Below, in pieces: positions 34,671 through 44,131 of a stretch of DNA of 64,000 nucleotides (its first letter is position 1; each line of letters opens with the position of its first letter). The stretch covers positions 209,627-273,626 of the forward strand of contig NZ_LPNO01000024.1 in assembly GCF_001952855.1 (NCBI RefSeq), given 5' to 3'. The position numbers were made by a program, and so were the translations under genes. The notes below the pieces were generated by a model, which had not been told where the DNA came from, searched no databases, and worked only from the letters and a program-made list of their open reading frames with translations. The stretch comes from Pseudomonas sp. ATCC PTA-122608 (lineage in GTDB: Bacteria; Pseudomonadota; Gammaproteobacteria; Pseudomonadales; Pseudomonadaceae).

Positions 34671-35570
34671 TCAGGCCTGGGTTTTCAGCAGGGCCTGATA
34701 CGCTTGCGCCTCGGCGAACAACCACTCGGAAAACTCCCGCTGCTTGTTCGCCGCACGCTCCCGTGGCGGCCACACCAGCCAATACGGATAAGGGTACGGT
34801 GCGGTGATCTCACTCAACTGCACCAACTCACCTCGCCCAATGGCGTCCTGCACCAGGCTGCGCCGATCCAGCGCGATGCCCTGCCCCAGCCGCACCGCCT
34901 CCAGCACCAGGTTCGAATCGTTGCTGCACAGGCCCTGACGCTCAACCGCCATGTCCACACCGGCCGCCTGGCACCAGGGCAGCCAGGATTCGGTGCTGTG
35001 AATTATCCGGCTCTCGATGATCTGCGCGGGCGTGCACGGCAGGTGCCCGCCGTTGAAGTGTGGCGCCGCGACCACCACCAGTTCGTCATGAAACAGTAAC
35101 GTCTGCTCCACGCCCTCCCAGTCGCCCTTGCCCATGCGAATGCCGATATCCACCGACTCCTGATGCAGGTTGGAAACCGTCAGGCTGGCTTGCAGGCGGA
35201 TGTTGATGTCCGGGTAACGCTGCTGAAACGCCGGCAGCCTGGGGATCAACCAGGCGCGGGCAAACGAGGGGATGACGGCCACCACCAGCTCGCCCATTTT
35301 CGGCTGGGCCTGGATCGTCAGGGTAGCGTGCTCAATGTCCGCCAGCGCCTGGCGGATTTGCAGCGCGTACAAGCGGCCATCCTCGCTGACACGCAGCCCG
35401 CGACCTTCACGCACAAACAGGGTAAGGCCGACCATCTCCTCCAGCGCCTTGATCTGCTGGCTGATCGCCTAGTGGGTGACGTGCAATTCCTTGGCGGCCA
35501 GGGTCACGCTCCCAAGCCTGGAGGTGGCTTCGAAACTGCGCAGTGCGGTCAAGGGCGGGAAAGCGTTCAT
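34671..35570 (-). pseudogene. LysR-family regulator (GcvA-like) interrupted by an in-frame TAG
   Basis: The full reading frame runs from ATG 35570 for 300 codons. It begins MNAFPPLTALRSFEAT, a typical GcvA-like start, and codes for a complete HTH and effector domain. Codon 34 is TAG at 35471-35469, in the recognition helix region, between HVTH and AISQQIKALEE. A CAG-to-TAG change explains it. Residual translation could restart at an internal start near 35435 and give 254 aa without the DNA-reading helix. The rest of the frame is intact, so the loss looks recent. It is divergent from the GST gene, its former likely target. Confidence 0.88.
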
Positions 35571-35671
35571 GTAAGCGTGACTAACCTTTGGTGATAAAAA
35601 AGATCAATATTGCAGGGTTGAATCCGCCGATAAAGTAATCTGAATTTAACACCGCGGTAAATGGAGGCTTC

Positions 35672-36277
35672 ATGAAACTGGTCGGCATGCTGGACTCGCC
35701 CTACGTGCGCCGCGTGGCAATTTCCCTGGAGCTGTACGGTGTCGCGTTTGAACACCAGGCACTGTCGGTGTTCAGCACCTTCGATGAGTTTTCCAGGATC
35801 AACCCGGTGGTCAAGGCACCGACACTGGTGCTCGACGACGGGACGGTGCTGATGGATTCCGGCCTGATCCTCGAATACCTGGAAGCCCTGGCGCCGGCTG
35901 ACAAAAAGCTGTTGCCCCAGCAAACAGTGACACTTGCCCGGGATCTGCAAGTGATCGGCCTGGCGCTGGCCGCGTGCGAAAAAACCGTGCAGATCGTCTA
36001 CGAACACCACCTGCGGCCCGCCGAAAAACTGCACCAACCGTGGATCGACCGCGTGACCGGGCAACTGCTGGAGGCTTATTCGTTATTGGAGGCGTTGGTG
36101 GCGGCGCGCGACAGCAACGCGCCGCTGACCCAGGCGAGCCTGACCGTGGCGGTCGCCTGGTCCTTCACCCAGCTCAAAATAGCCGACGTCGTGAAGGCCG
36201 ATGCGTTCCCGCACTTGCAGCGCCATGCGGCACGTGCGGAACAGCATTCGGCGTTCCGCAAGTACCCGACCGAGTAG
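35672..36277 (+). CDS. glutathione S-transferase
   Basis: The 201-aa product has a thioredoxin-like N-terminal domain (1-80) with DSPYVRRVAISLELYGV, the cis-Pro region VKAPTLVLDDG and the glutathione-contacting DSGLILEYLE, then an all-helical C-terminal domain. It conjugates or reduces electrophiles in the cytoplasm; the substrate is unknown. GGAGG precedes the ATG at 35672. Confidence 0.93.
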   Translation: MKLVGMLDSPYVRRVAISLELYGVAFEHQALSVFSTFDEFSRINPVVKAPTLVLDDGTVLMDSGLILEYLEALAPADKKLLPQQTVTLARDLQVIGLALAACEKTVQIVYEHHLRPAEKLHQPWIDRVTGQLLEAYSLLEALVAARDSNAPLTQASLTVAVAWSFTQLKIADVVKADAFPHLQRHAARAEQHSAFRKYPTE

Positions 36278-36283
36278 CCGCGT

Positions 36284-37408
36284 TTACCCGGCGTACACCG
36301 GGTAATCGGTAAAGCCCACTTCCGTGCCGCCATACAGGCCGGCAGCGTTCAACGGGTTCAGCGGCCAACCGTTGAGCAGGCGCTGGGGCAAGTCGGGGTT
36401 GGCAATGTATGGCCGGCCAAATGCAATCAGATCCGCCAGCCCCGCCTCCACCAGCCGCACACCGCGCTCTGCGGTGTAGCGGCCGGCGTAGATGATCCGA
36501 CCGGTGAAGGTGTCGCGCACCGCCTGGCGGAACGACTCGGGCAATTCCGGCGCGTTGTCCCAGTCAGCCTCGGCGATGGACACGTAGGCAATGCCGGCCG
36601 CCTCAAGCACCTTGATCGCCTCAATGTAGGTGTGATGCGGATCTTCCTCGACCAGGCCAATGTAAACCCGATCCTGATCAGTGCCGCTGAACAACGGCGC
36701 AAAGCGCACACCCAGGCGTTCCGGGCCGACCACTTCGGCCACCGCCTCGACGATTTCCCGCAAAAAACGCAGGCGATTGTGCAGCGAGCCACCGTATTCA
36801 TCTTCGCGCTGGTTGGAATGCGCCGAGATGAACTGGTTGACCAGGTAGCCGTTGGCCGAATGAATCTCCACGCCATCAAAGCCGGCGGCCAGTGCGTTTT
36901 TTGCAGCCTGGGCATACAGCCCCACCAGTTCCTTGACCTCGGCAGTAGCCAAGGCGCGGGGCTCTGGCGGCTGCACCAACTCACCGGTGCCGGGCCCGGT
37001 TGCAACGAATGCCTTGGCTTGCTGCGGCTGGATCGCCGACGGCGCGACGGGTGCTGCGCCGTCGGGTTGCAGATCGTGATGGGACACGCGGCCGACGTGC
37101 CAAAGCTGGGCGAAGATCACGCCGCCTTCGGCATGCACGGCATCGGTCACGGTACGCCAGCCGTCGATCTGCTCCGGCGTGTAGATGCCCGGGGTCCAGG
37201 CATAACCCTGGCCGCGGGGCTCGATCTGCGTGCCCTCGCTGACCATGAAGCCGGCGGTGGCGCGCTGGCGGTAATAGAGCGCCATCAGGTCCGTGGCGAT
37301 ATCACCGGGCTGGGCACTTCTCTGGCGGGTCAGTGGCGGCAGGACAATGCGGTTTTTCAGGGTGTGGTGCCCCAGTTTGATCGGGGTACCTAAAGCGCTG
37401 TTACTCAT
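36284..37408 (-). CDS. old yellow enzyme-type NADH:flavin oxidoreductase (XenB/NemA-like)
   Basis: The 374-aa FMN-dependent TIM-barrel enzyme has LKNRIVLPPLTRQR, the substrate-binding His/Asn of GVEIHSANGYLVNQF and the C-terminal DLIAFGRPYIANPDLPQRL. Such enzymes reduce activated alkenes, nitro compounds and nitrate esters, and suit the neighbouring GST and DJ-1 genes as an electrophile-stress group. It is the same direction as the DJ-1 gene upstream, with 94 bp between. Confidence 0.93.
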   Translation of the reverse strand: MSNSALGTPIKLGHHTLKNRIVLPPLTRQRSAQPGDIATDLMALYYRQRATAGFMVSEGTQIEPRGQGYAWTPGIYTPEQIDGWRTVTDAVHAEGGVIFAQLWHVGRVSHHDLQPDGAAPVAPSAIQPQQAKAFVATGPGTGELVQPPEPRALATAEVKELVGLYAQAAKNALAAGFDGVEIHSANGYLVNQFISAHSNQREDEYGGSLHNRLRFLREIVEAVAEVVGPERLGVRFAPLFSGTDQDRVYIGLVEEDPHHTYIEAIKVLEAAGIAYVSIAEADWDNAPELPESFRQAVRDTFTGRIIYAGRYTAERGVRLVEAGLADLIAFGRPYIANPDLPQRLLNGWPLNPLNAAGLYGGTEVGFTDYPVYAG

Positions 37409-37502
37409 GATGGGGGTCCAGAGACGAATTTTGGGCGTGCAGAAGTGGCCGGCTCCCGGTCAGGGGAGCCGCCAATCACTTACTTTTGGGGGATTTAGCG
37501 GG

Positions 37503-38180
37503 TTACGCGGTCAGCTTCAACAGCGCTTTGGCGACGTCACTGGAACTGGCAGGATTCTGCCCCGTGACCAGCAGGCCATCTTCAATCACAAAGGACTGCC
37601 AGTCGGCACCCTTCTCGTACTTGCCGCCCAGTGCCTTGAAATCATCCTCGATCAGGAACGGCACCACGTCGGTCAGGCCAACCGCGGCTTCTTCGGAGTT
37701 GGAGAAGCCGGTGACGCGTCGGCCCTTGACCAGCGGCTCGCCGTTGACGGCCTTGACGTGACGCAAGGCGCCCGGGGCGTGGCACACAAAGCCAATCGGC
37801 TTACCGGCACGCTCGAAGGCTTCGATCAGGGAAATGGAGGTTTTCGACTCTGCCAGGTCCCACAGCGGGCCGTGGCCGCCTGGGTAGAAAACGGTGTCGA
37901 AGTCGCCGGCGTTCACCGACTCCAGCTTCAGCGTGGTGGCCAAGGCCTGCTGTGCCGCCGGGTCGGTGGCGAAGCGGCGGGTCTGGTCGGTTTGCGAATC
38001 CGGCAGGTCGCTGACCGGATCCAGCGGCGGTTGCCCACCGGCTGGCGAGGCCAGGGTCACATCGGCCCCGGCGTCCTTGAACGCGTAGTAGGGAGCAGCA
38101 AATTCTTCGAGCCAGAAGCCGGTCTTGCGGCCGGTGTCGCCAAGCTGGTCGTGAGAAGTCAAAACCATCAATACTTTCAT
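37503..38180 (-). CDS. DJ-1/PfpI-family protein (Hsp31-like)
   Basis: The 225-aa class I glutamine-amidotransferase-fold protein has the nucleophile elbow FVCHAPGAL (Cys), the Glu of WLEEFAAPYYAF, and YPGGHGPLWDL. This layout matches the Hsp31-like glyoxalase III/deglycase group, which handles methylglyoxal and related damage. Start ATG 38180 is taken because family similarity begins there. It is divergent from a GlxA-type regulator at 38348. Confidence 0.9.
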   Translation of the reverse strand: MKVLMVLTSHDQLGDTGRKTGFWLEEFAAPYYAFKDAGADVTLASPAGGQPPLDPVSDLPDSQTDQTRRFATDPAAQQALATTLKLESVNAGDFDTVFYPGGHGPLWDLAESKTSISLIEAFERAGKPIGFVCHAPGALRHVKAVNGEPLVKGRRVTGFSNSEEAAVGLTDVVPFLIEDDFKALGGKYEKGADWQSFVIEDGLLVTGQNPASSSDVAKALLKLTA

Positions 38181-38347
38181 GTGCCAGTGCCTCGGGGTGA
38201 TATGGGTTGGAATGGAATGAAGCTTAGGAGCCTGGCCAAAACCGCACAATGTCATGTCCGCAAGGATTCCGGACATTGTGCCAAGCCGGTTGCCGTTTAC
38301 CGGTTACACGCCGACAATCACCGCTCCGCGCCCCTTGGAGAGATGAG

Positions 38348-39304
38348 ATGCACAGCATTGCGCTGATGGTTTACCCGAACTTTCAATCCCTCAGCCTTAG
38401 CCTGGGCTCGGTGTTCGAGTGCGCGAATCTGCTGCGGGGCGAGCAGGCGTATGAGTTTCACCTGGTGTCGGAGAGTGGCGGCCCGATCATGACGTCCCAA
38501 GGGTTCTCGGTGAACAGCACACCGATCCGGCCCGAGGGTTATGACACATTGATCGTCAGCGGCTACCTGGAGTTCCAACTGCCTGATGCCAACCTGCTGA
38601 AGCTGGTCCAGGCGGCCTCCAAGCAGTCCCGACGGATTGCTTCGCTGTGCATGGGCATCTTCGTGCTGGCCGAAGCCGGGTTGCTCGAGGGCAAGCGCGC
38701 CACCACCCACTGGCTGCATGCGCCGGCGTTCGCCAAGCGTTATCCGCAGATTCGCCTGGAGGAAGACAAACTGTTTGTTGTCGACGGCCAGATCTGGACC
38801 GGCGCCGGCATGAGCGCCGGGGTGGACCTGGCGCTGGCGATGGTGGAGAACGACCTGGGCAGCGACCTCGCCCGCCGCATCGCGCGCAAGCTGGTGATTG
38901 CCCAGCGGCGTGGCAGCGAACAGTCGCAACTGTCGGCGCTGCTGGAACTGGACCCCAAATCCGACCGTGTGCAGTTGGCCCTGGCCTATGCCCGGGAGAA
39001 TCTGACTCACGACCTTTCGGTCGAAGCGCTGGCGGCCGTGGCGCGGCTCAGCCCGCGCCAGTTCAGCCGGGTCTTTCGCGAGGAGACCGGGCAAACCCCG
39101 GCCAAGGCCATCGAGTCCCTGCGAGTAGAAGCCGCGCGAGCGATGATGGAGACCAGCCGCCATCCGGTGGAAGTGGTCGCCCGCGAGACCGGGTTCGGCG
39201 ATCGCGAGCGCATGCGCCAGGCGTTCCTGCGCGCATTCGGGCAACCGCCTCAGGCGATGCAGGCGGCGCTGTTCAGTGCAGGGGCTGGCGCAGCGTTCAG
39301 CTGA
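38348..39304 (+). CDS. GlxA-family (DJ-1 domain plus AraC) transcriptional regulator
   Basis: The 318-aa product has an N-terminal DJ-1/PfpI-like domain (about 1-170: ASLCMGIFVLAEAGLLEGKR) without enzyme role in this family, and a C-terminal AraC HTH (about 215-310: LSVEALAAVARLSPRQFSRVF, HPVEVVARETGFGDRERMRQ). It likely controls the divergent DJ-1 gene and perhaps the flavin reductase. GGAGAG precedes the ATG. Confidence 0.92.
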   Translation: MHSIALMVYPNFQSLSLSLGSVFECANLLRGEQAYEFHLVSESGGPIMTSQGFSVNSTPIRPEGYDTLIVSGYLEFQLPDANLLKLVQAASKQSRRIASLCMGIFVLAEAGLLEGKRATTHWLHAPAFAKRYPQIRLEEDKLFVVDGQIWTGAGMSAGVDLALAMVENDLGSDLARRIARKLVIAQRRGSEQSQLSALLELDPKSDRVQLALAYARENLTHDLSVEALAAVARLSPRQFSRVFREETGQTPAKAIESLRVEAARAMMETSRHPVEVVARETGFGDRERMRQAFLRAFGQPPQAMQAALFSAGAGAAFS

Positions 39305-39308
39305 TGCC

Positions 39309-39824
39309 TCAGTGCAACGCCGCCCGGGTCACGAGGAAGCTCAGCAGGTTCGGTTCATCATCCAACTCAATGGCCTGCACCGGACGGGGCAGGTTATCCA
39401 ATACCGTGCGCCAGAACGCCTGGCTCACTTCATCCTGATCATAGAAACGCACCAGCCAGTTCGCCTCGCCACTGCTCAAGACCTGAGTGGCGATGGCGCG
39501 GCCAATTCCTTTGCGGCGATAGCGTTTCAAGATGAACAGGTCTGCCAGTTCCAGCGCGTCGATCCCGGGGAGTTCGCTGCCTTCGATCAGCAGAAAGCCG
39601 GCGATAAAGCCGTCGACCAGCAATAGGTTGGCGCTCCACTGCGGGTCTTCCCAGTAGCGGGCCAGGTGCTCCTCATGGATGTAGAAACGCCCGTCCACCT
39701 CGACGTCTTCCTGTTCCCAGTCCGAGGACTCGTAGGCGTAGAACTGGTAAAGGTTGGCGATCAGCGCGGCGTGTTCCGGGCCGGTTTCGATCAATTCGAC
39801 GGTGGTATCGGGGATTGCAGGCAT
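39309..39824 (-). CDS. GNAT-family N-acetyltransferase
   Basis: The product of about 171 aa has the acetyl-CoA-binding motif LADLFILKRYRRKGIGRAIA and the C-terminal QAFWRTVLDN helix. The substrate is unknown. ATG at 39824 or 39830 are both possible. It is convergent with the GlxA-type gene (4 bp between stops). Confidence 0.88.
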   Translation of the reverse strand: MPAIPDTTVELIETGPEHAALIANLYQFYAYESSDWEQEDVEVDGRFYIHEEHLARYWEDPQWSANLLLVDGFIAGFLLIEGSELPGIDALELADLFILKRYRRKGIGRAIATQVLSSGEANWLVRFYDQDEVSQAFWRTVLDNLPRPVQAIELDDEPNLLSFLVTRAALH

Positions 39825-40004
39825 GGGCATCTCGGCAAAAAAACAGGGCGCCATTGTCAACAAAGCCACAGGCAATGCCAATACACCGGCAAAGCTTTCT
39901 GTTGGCTGAACAGATCACAGTTTTCTCTTGTCAACTACAAAATCATTACAAAGTTAGACTAAACTCCGCGCCACTTCCCTCCCTTCGTTTTCAGGATAAG
40001 TACT

Positions 40005-40874
40005 TTGACAAACGTCTGCACCAGCGGCCTCGATGTCGGCTTTGCGTCCCTGGATTACCTGCAAATCGGCATTCTGGGCATCATTCAGGGCATCACCGAA
40101 TTACTGCCCGTGTCTTCCACCGCCCACATGCGCATCGTGCCCGCCCTGCTCGGCTGGCCGGATCCCGGCTCGGCGTTTTCCGCGGCCATGCAGTTGGCTG
40201 CCTTGGCGGCAGTGGTCAGTTACTTCTGGAAGGATGTGCGCCAGGTCACCGTGGGCAGCATCAGCGCGGTGCGCCAGGGCGACTACAACAACCAGTGGTT
40301 CAAGCTGGCGGTGGCGATTGTGCTGGCGACGATTCCGATTGGTATCGCCGGAATTGCCTTGTCGTCGACGCTCAACTCGTGCAACTCGCCGTTGCGCGGG
40401 CTGATGGTGATCGGAATTTCCTGCCTGGTGATGGCCGTGCTGCTGGCCGCGGCCGAACTCAGCGCGAGGCATAAGCGCACGGTGGGCGAAATGCGCCTGC
40501 GGGATGCGCTGATTGTCGGCATTGCGCAGATCGGCGCGCTGATTCCCGGGGTTTCCCGCTCGGGCTCGACCCTGACCGCCGCACTGTTCCTCAATTTCAA
40601 GCGTGAAGAAGCGGCGCGGTTTTCGTTCCTGCTGGGCTTGCCGGCAATCGCGTTGGCGGGGCTGAAGGAGCTGTGGGTGCTGTTCCACGCCGACCTGCCC
40701 GCCCATGCCTGGCCGCATTTGATCTTTGGCCTGGTGGTTGCCAGTGTCTCGGCGTTCTTCGCGATCTGGGGCCTGATGAAGTTCCTGGAGCGGTTTTCCA
40801 CCTGGCCGTTCGTGATCTACCGTGCGGTGCTGGGGGTGTTCCTGATTGTGGCGGTGAGCACCGGGTTCCTGTAG
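40005..40874 (+). CDS. uppP: undecaprenyl-diphosphate phosphatase UppP (BacA)
   Basis: The 289-aa integral membrane phosphatase recycles undecaprenyl diphosphate for envelope glycan synthesis. Catalytic motifs are GIIQGITELLPVSSTAH and PGVSRSGSTLTAALFL, with about eight helices. No ATG precedes the first motif in frame, so the start is TTG at 40005 with AGGATAAG upstream. The stop codon TAG is part of a REPIN. Many pseudomonads carry more than one uppP, and this may be an accessory copy. Confidence 0.93.
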   Translation: MTNVCTSGLDVGFASLDYLQIGILGIIQGITELLPVSSTAHMRIVPALLGWPDPGSAFSAAMQLAALAAVVSYFWKDVRQVTVGSISAVRQGDYNNQWFKLAVAIVLATIPIGIAGIALSSTLNSCNSPLRGLMVIGISCLVMAVLLAAAELSARHKRTVGEMRLRDALIVGIAQIGALIPGVSRSGSTLTAALFLNFKREEAARFSFLLGLPAIALAGLKELWVLFHADLPAHAWPHLIFGLVVASVSAFFAIWGLMKFLERFSTWPFVIYRAVLGVFLIVAVSTGFL

Positions 40875-40970
40875 GAGCGAGCTTGCTCGCGATGGTCGTT
40901 AACGATGACGCGTCCAGCCTGAATAAACACGGTGCCTGGGCGTTTTTCGCGAGCAAGCTCGCTCCTACAG
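40869..40970. repeat. REPIN overlapping the uppP stop codon
   Basis: Inverted TGTAGGAGCGAGCTTGCTCGCGA units at both ends flank GGTCGTTAACGATGACGC. The TAG of the left unit (40872-40874) is the uppP stop. The element lies between convergent uppP and rtcA. Confidence 0.9.
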
Positions 40971-40986
40971 TACGCGGTCGGCCAGA

Positions 40987-42018
40987 CTACAGCGCCCGGC
41001 ATTCAATCTTCAGCAATTGATGGCCTTGCTCGTAGCTCTCAATCACCACCGGCAAAAACCGCTGGATCACCGCCATGTTGCTCTGCAGGTGCTCGGTCAT
41101 CCGCAGCGTGGTGAAACTGCCGCCGCCGGCAAGTGCCATCGGCAGCAATAGCTGGTCGGCCAGATGCTCGGCGACCACCGCTTCGCTGGCAAGCCACTCT
41201 AGCGCTTGCTCGATGGCCTGATCGGCCACCGCCTCTGCGCGCAACCTGGCCTGGCCAAATGCGCTGAACACTTCGGTGACGTGCGCATGTGCATATTCCA
41301 CCAACAGGACATTGCCTGGCCCGTGCTCCGCGTCAAGGTTCACCGCGTGCAACTGCTCCTGCTTGATCGCCAGCCGCTGACGCACACGTTCCAGCTCGCG
41401 CTCGGCGACATGAACAGGCAACCCGGCACTCAGCGTGGTTGCTCGCGAGCCCTGCAATTCACCCCGCTCGGTGAGGTGCAACGGCATCAATGTGCTCGGA
41501 TGTATAAACGCCACAAGCTCGCCACCACCCGCTGGGACAAAGCCGTGACGCACCAGCGTCAACTCGACTCTGGCGCCCATCCGCCGCAATTGCGGCAACC
41601 AGGCGCGCTCAAGAAAATCCAGCGGAGGCGCCATCGGATTGTGGGTGCCTCCGCAAATACTGACGCGACTGGCTTGCGGGGCCAGCAGCAACGCCGGCAA
41701 CACTGTCTGCAATACCAGGGTGCAACTGCCGGCTGTGCCGATAGAAAATTTATAGTCCCCGCCCTGGATAAGGCCAGGCTCGAACAGCAACGCCTGGGAA
41801 CCCAGCTCGGCGCCTTCGACCCGGGCGCCACATACCTGGGCAGCGGCCAGAACCGCCGTCAGGTGCTGACGCAGCAACCCTGGCCGACTGCGCCTGGCAC
41901 GAATATTTTTAATCCGCAGCGTGCGCCCCGCCACCATCGACAGGCTCAAGCCACTGCGCAACACCTGGCCGCCGCCGATGGCGCCGTCCAGCTCGATCAG
42001 ATCCTGGTTCATATCCAT
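40987..42018 (-). CDS. rtcA: RNA 3'-terminal phosphate cyclase RtcA
   Basis: The 343-aa product converts RNA 3'-phosphate to 2',3'-cyclic phosphate through a covalent AMP-His intermediate. Visible signatures are LDGAIGGGQVLRSGLSLSM, GGGTHNPMAPPLDFLE-like ICGGTHNPMAPP, and the catalytic His in VAEHLADQLLLPMALAGGG. It is the last gene of the rsr-rtcB-rlaP-rtcA unit, three bases from the nucleotidyltransferase stop-start junction. Confidence 0.96.
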   Translation of the reverse strand: MDMNQDLIELDGAIGGGQVLRSGLSLSMVAGRTLRIKNIRARRSRPGLLRQHLTAVLAAAQVCGARVEGAELGSQALLFEPGLIQGGDYKFSIGTAGSCTLVLQTVLPALLLAPQASRVSICGGTHNPMAPPLDFLERAWLPQLRRMGARVELTLVRHGFVPAGGGELVAFIHPSTLMPLHLTERGELQGSRATTLSAGLPVHVAERELERVRQRLAIKQEQLHAVNLDAEHGPGNVLLVEYAHAHVTEVFSAFGQARLRAEAVADQAIEQALEWLASEAVVAEHLADQLLLPMALAGGGSFTTLRMTEHLQSNMAVIQRFLPVVIESYEQGHQLLKIECRAL

Positions 42019-42021
42019 TCC

Positions 42022-42816
42022 TTATGCGTAGTGCTTTACCGTTTCCCTCAGGTAGTGGTCCAGCAAATGAGTGTGTTCCTGGGTACGTGGCAACTTGGGC
42101 GCCTCGCGCTCCAGCTCTGCCGAGATAAACCGATGCAACGCCGGGCGCCTGGGTCCATACGCGGCTTCCCCGGCATTACGTTTCAGGGCCAGCAGCGTCG
42201 CCACTTCATCCAGCAAGAGCGGATCCGTGACCGTCGACAACAGGTCGGCAAAGGTCATCGGTGGCCGTCCGAGCCCAAGGTCGATCCAGCGCACCGCCAG
42301 CAACGGCCGCAGCACATAGAAGTACTTTTTGAAGCGCACCGTGTCGCCTTGCAGGTACCCACGAAAGTTCTTCCTGGCCATCGACAAATAGTGACTGCGG
42401 GCCGCAGGCGGGCTGTAGAACGCTTCCGCCAGGGCCTGCAGGCGCGCGGTCGCAGGCGTTTCGCTGCGATACACCAGCGGCGAATCGAGCCACTCCAGCA
42501 GCGTCGGGTTGGATTTACGCAGCAGCCCGAGGGTCTTGCGCAACTCCCAGCCGCTGATATCCAGCTCGTCGTCCAGCGGACGTTCGATCACGTCCCGTGG
42601 CGTATCCACCTGGACAAACCAGTCCGGCTTTTCCACGTAGACAAAACGCACGTCGTAATCACTGTCGGTGGAAGCAAAGCCCCAGGCGCGACTGCCGGAT
42701 TCACAGGCATACAGCACCGTGACGTTTCGCTCGCGCTCTATGCGCTCCAGCTCAAGCAAGACCCGTTCGCGCATGGCGAGACTGAGGGGGTGAAGGTCGT
42801 CTTGTTCCCTATTCAT
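42022..42816 (-). CDS. RlaP-type RNA-ligase-associated nucleotidyltransferase
   Basis: The 264-aa DNA-polymerase-beta-fold protein has the motif GSRAWGFASTDSDYDVRFVY, giving the hG[GS] and two metal-binding Asp residues, followed by a helical domain. It matches the predicted nucleotidyltransferases often encoded with RtcB, whose reaction is not well established. Its place between rtcB (36 bp) and rtcA (3 bp) points to a role in RNA end repair, perhaps adding nucleotides to broken RNA before sealing. Confidence 0.88.
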   Translation of the reverse strand: MNREQDDLHPLSLAMRERVLLELERIERERNVTVLYACESGSRAWGFASTDSDYDVRFVYVEKPDWFVQVDTPRDVIERPLDDELDISGWELRKTLGLLRKSNPTLLEWLDSPLVYRSETPATARLQALAEAFYSPPAARSHYLSMARKNFRGYLQGDTVRFKKYFYVLRPLLAVRWIDLGLGRPPMTFADLLSTVTDPLLLDEVATLLALKRNAGEAAYGPRRPALHRFISAELEREAPKLPRTQEHTHLLDHYLRETVKHYA

Positions 42817-42852
42817 TTTGAATGCTCCTGTACAACCATCAAATTCCAGACT

Positions 42853-44079
42853 TTATCCCTTCACGCACACCACCTGACGCAAGGTGTGCAGCACTTCCAC
42901 CAGCTCGCGCTGGGCGTGCATGACTTGGTCGATATCCTTGTAGGCCATCGGAATCTCGTCGATTACCGCAGCATCTTTACGGCATTCCACGTGGGCCGTT
43001 GCGCGCACCTGGTCGGCCACCGTGAAGGTGTTTTTGGCCTTGGTGCGGCTCATGATCCGGCCGGCGCCATGGCTGCAGGAGCAGAACGACTCTTCGTTAC
43101 CCAGCCCGCGCACGATGAAACTTTTCGCGCCCATCGAACCGGGAATAATTCCCAGCTCACCCTTCTTTGCCGACACCGCACCTTTGCGAGTGACCAGAAT
43201 TTCCTCACCGAAATGCCGCTCTTTTTGCACATAGTTGTGGTGGCAGTTCACCGCTTCCAGCGCCACTTCAAACGGTTTGTGGATCACCTTGCGCGTCGCC
43301 TCAACCACCGCCCGCATCATCATCTCGCGGTTCTGACGGGCAAAATCCTGGGCCCAGCCGACCGCCTCCACATAGTCATCGAAGTGCTGGCTACCGTCCT
43401 CGAAGTAAGCCAGGTCGCGATCCGGCAGGTTGGCGATGTGCTGACGCATGTCCTGTTGAGCCAATTGAATAAACAGGTTACCGATGGCATTGCCGACGCC
43501 ACGGGAACCGCTGTGCAACATGAACCAGACCCGGTTGGCTTCATCCAGGCAGACTTCGACAAAGTGGTTACCCGAACCCAGCGTCCCCAAGTGTTGGCGG
43601 TTGTTGGTGTTCTTCAGTTTCGGGTACTTGTCGGTGATCGTTTTGAAGCGTGGCTGCAACGCCGCCCACACCTGGTCGGCCTGCTGCGGAACAGTGTCCC
43701 AGGCACCCTTGTCACGCCCGTTACGTCCGCTGGTGCGACCATGGGGCACCGCCGCCTCGATCGCGCAGCGCAGGCCGTGGAGGTTATCCGGCAGGTCGGC
43801 GGCAGTCAGCGAGGTGCGCGCGGCAATCATGCCGCAGCCGATATCCACGCCAACAGCGGCCGGGATAATCGCGCCCACGGTGGGAATCACGCTGCCAATG
43901 GTCGAGCCCTTGCCCAGATGCACATCCGGCATCACCGCGAGGTGTTTGAAAATGAACGGCATCTTCGCCGTGTTCATCAGTTGCTGGCGAGCCTCTGGCT
44001 CAACCGGTACCCCTTGGGTCCAGAGCTTGATGGGCTTGCCGTTGGCAACTTCCAGCAGTTGGTAGGTCTTCTCTTGCAT
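42853..44079 (-). CDS. rtcB: RNA-splicing ligase RtcB
   Basis: The 408-aa GTP- and Mn2+-dependent ligase joins 2',3'-cyclic phosphate or 3'-phosphate ends to 5'-OH RNA. Metal ligands and catalytic residues are visible: AVGVDIGCGM, LGSGNHFVEV, LHSGSRGVGN, the EAVNCHHNYV region and SCSHGAGRIMSR with the guanylated His. Its length is normal for the family. It follows the Y-RNA modules in the rsr operon; a small hairpin (44115-44102) lies in its leader, and the ribosome-binding site is weak. Confidence 0.97.
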   Translation of the reverse strand: MQEKTYQLLEVANGKPIKLWTQGVPVEPEARQQLMNTAKMPFIFKHLAVMPDVHLGKGSTIGSVIPTVGAIIPAAVGVDIGCGMIAARTSLTAADLPDNLHGLRCAIEAAVPHGRTSGRNGRDKGAWDTVPQQADQVWAALQPRFKTITDKYPKLKNTNNRQHLGTLGSGNHFVEVCLDEANRVWFMLHSGSRGVGNAIGNLFIQLAQQDMRQHIANLPDRDLAYFEDGSQHFDDYVEAVGWAQDFARQNREMMMRAVVEATRKVIHKPFEVALEAVNCHHNYVQKERHFGEEILVTRKGAVSAKKGELGIIPGSMGAKSFIVRGLGNEESFCSCSHGAGRIMSRTKAKNTFTVADQVRATAHVECRKDAAVIDEIPMAYKDIDQVMHAQRELVEVLHTLRQVVCVKG

Positions 44080-44131
44080 GATCTCGATTCTTTTTGTATG
44101 TGCCGCAGGCGCGGCGTTTCAAGTAAACAGA

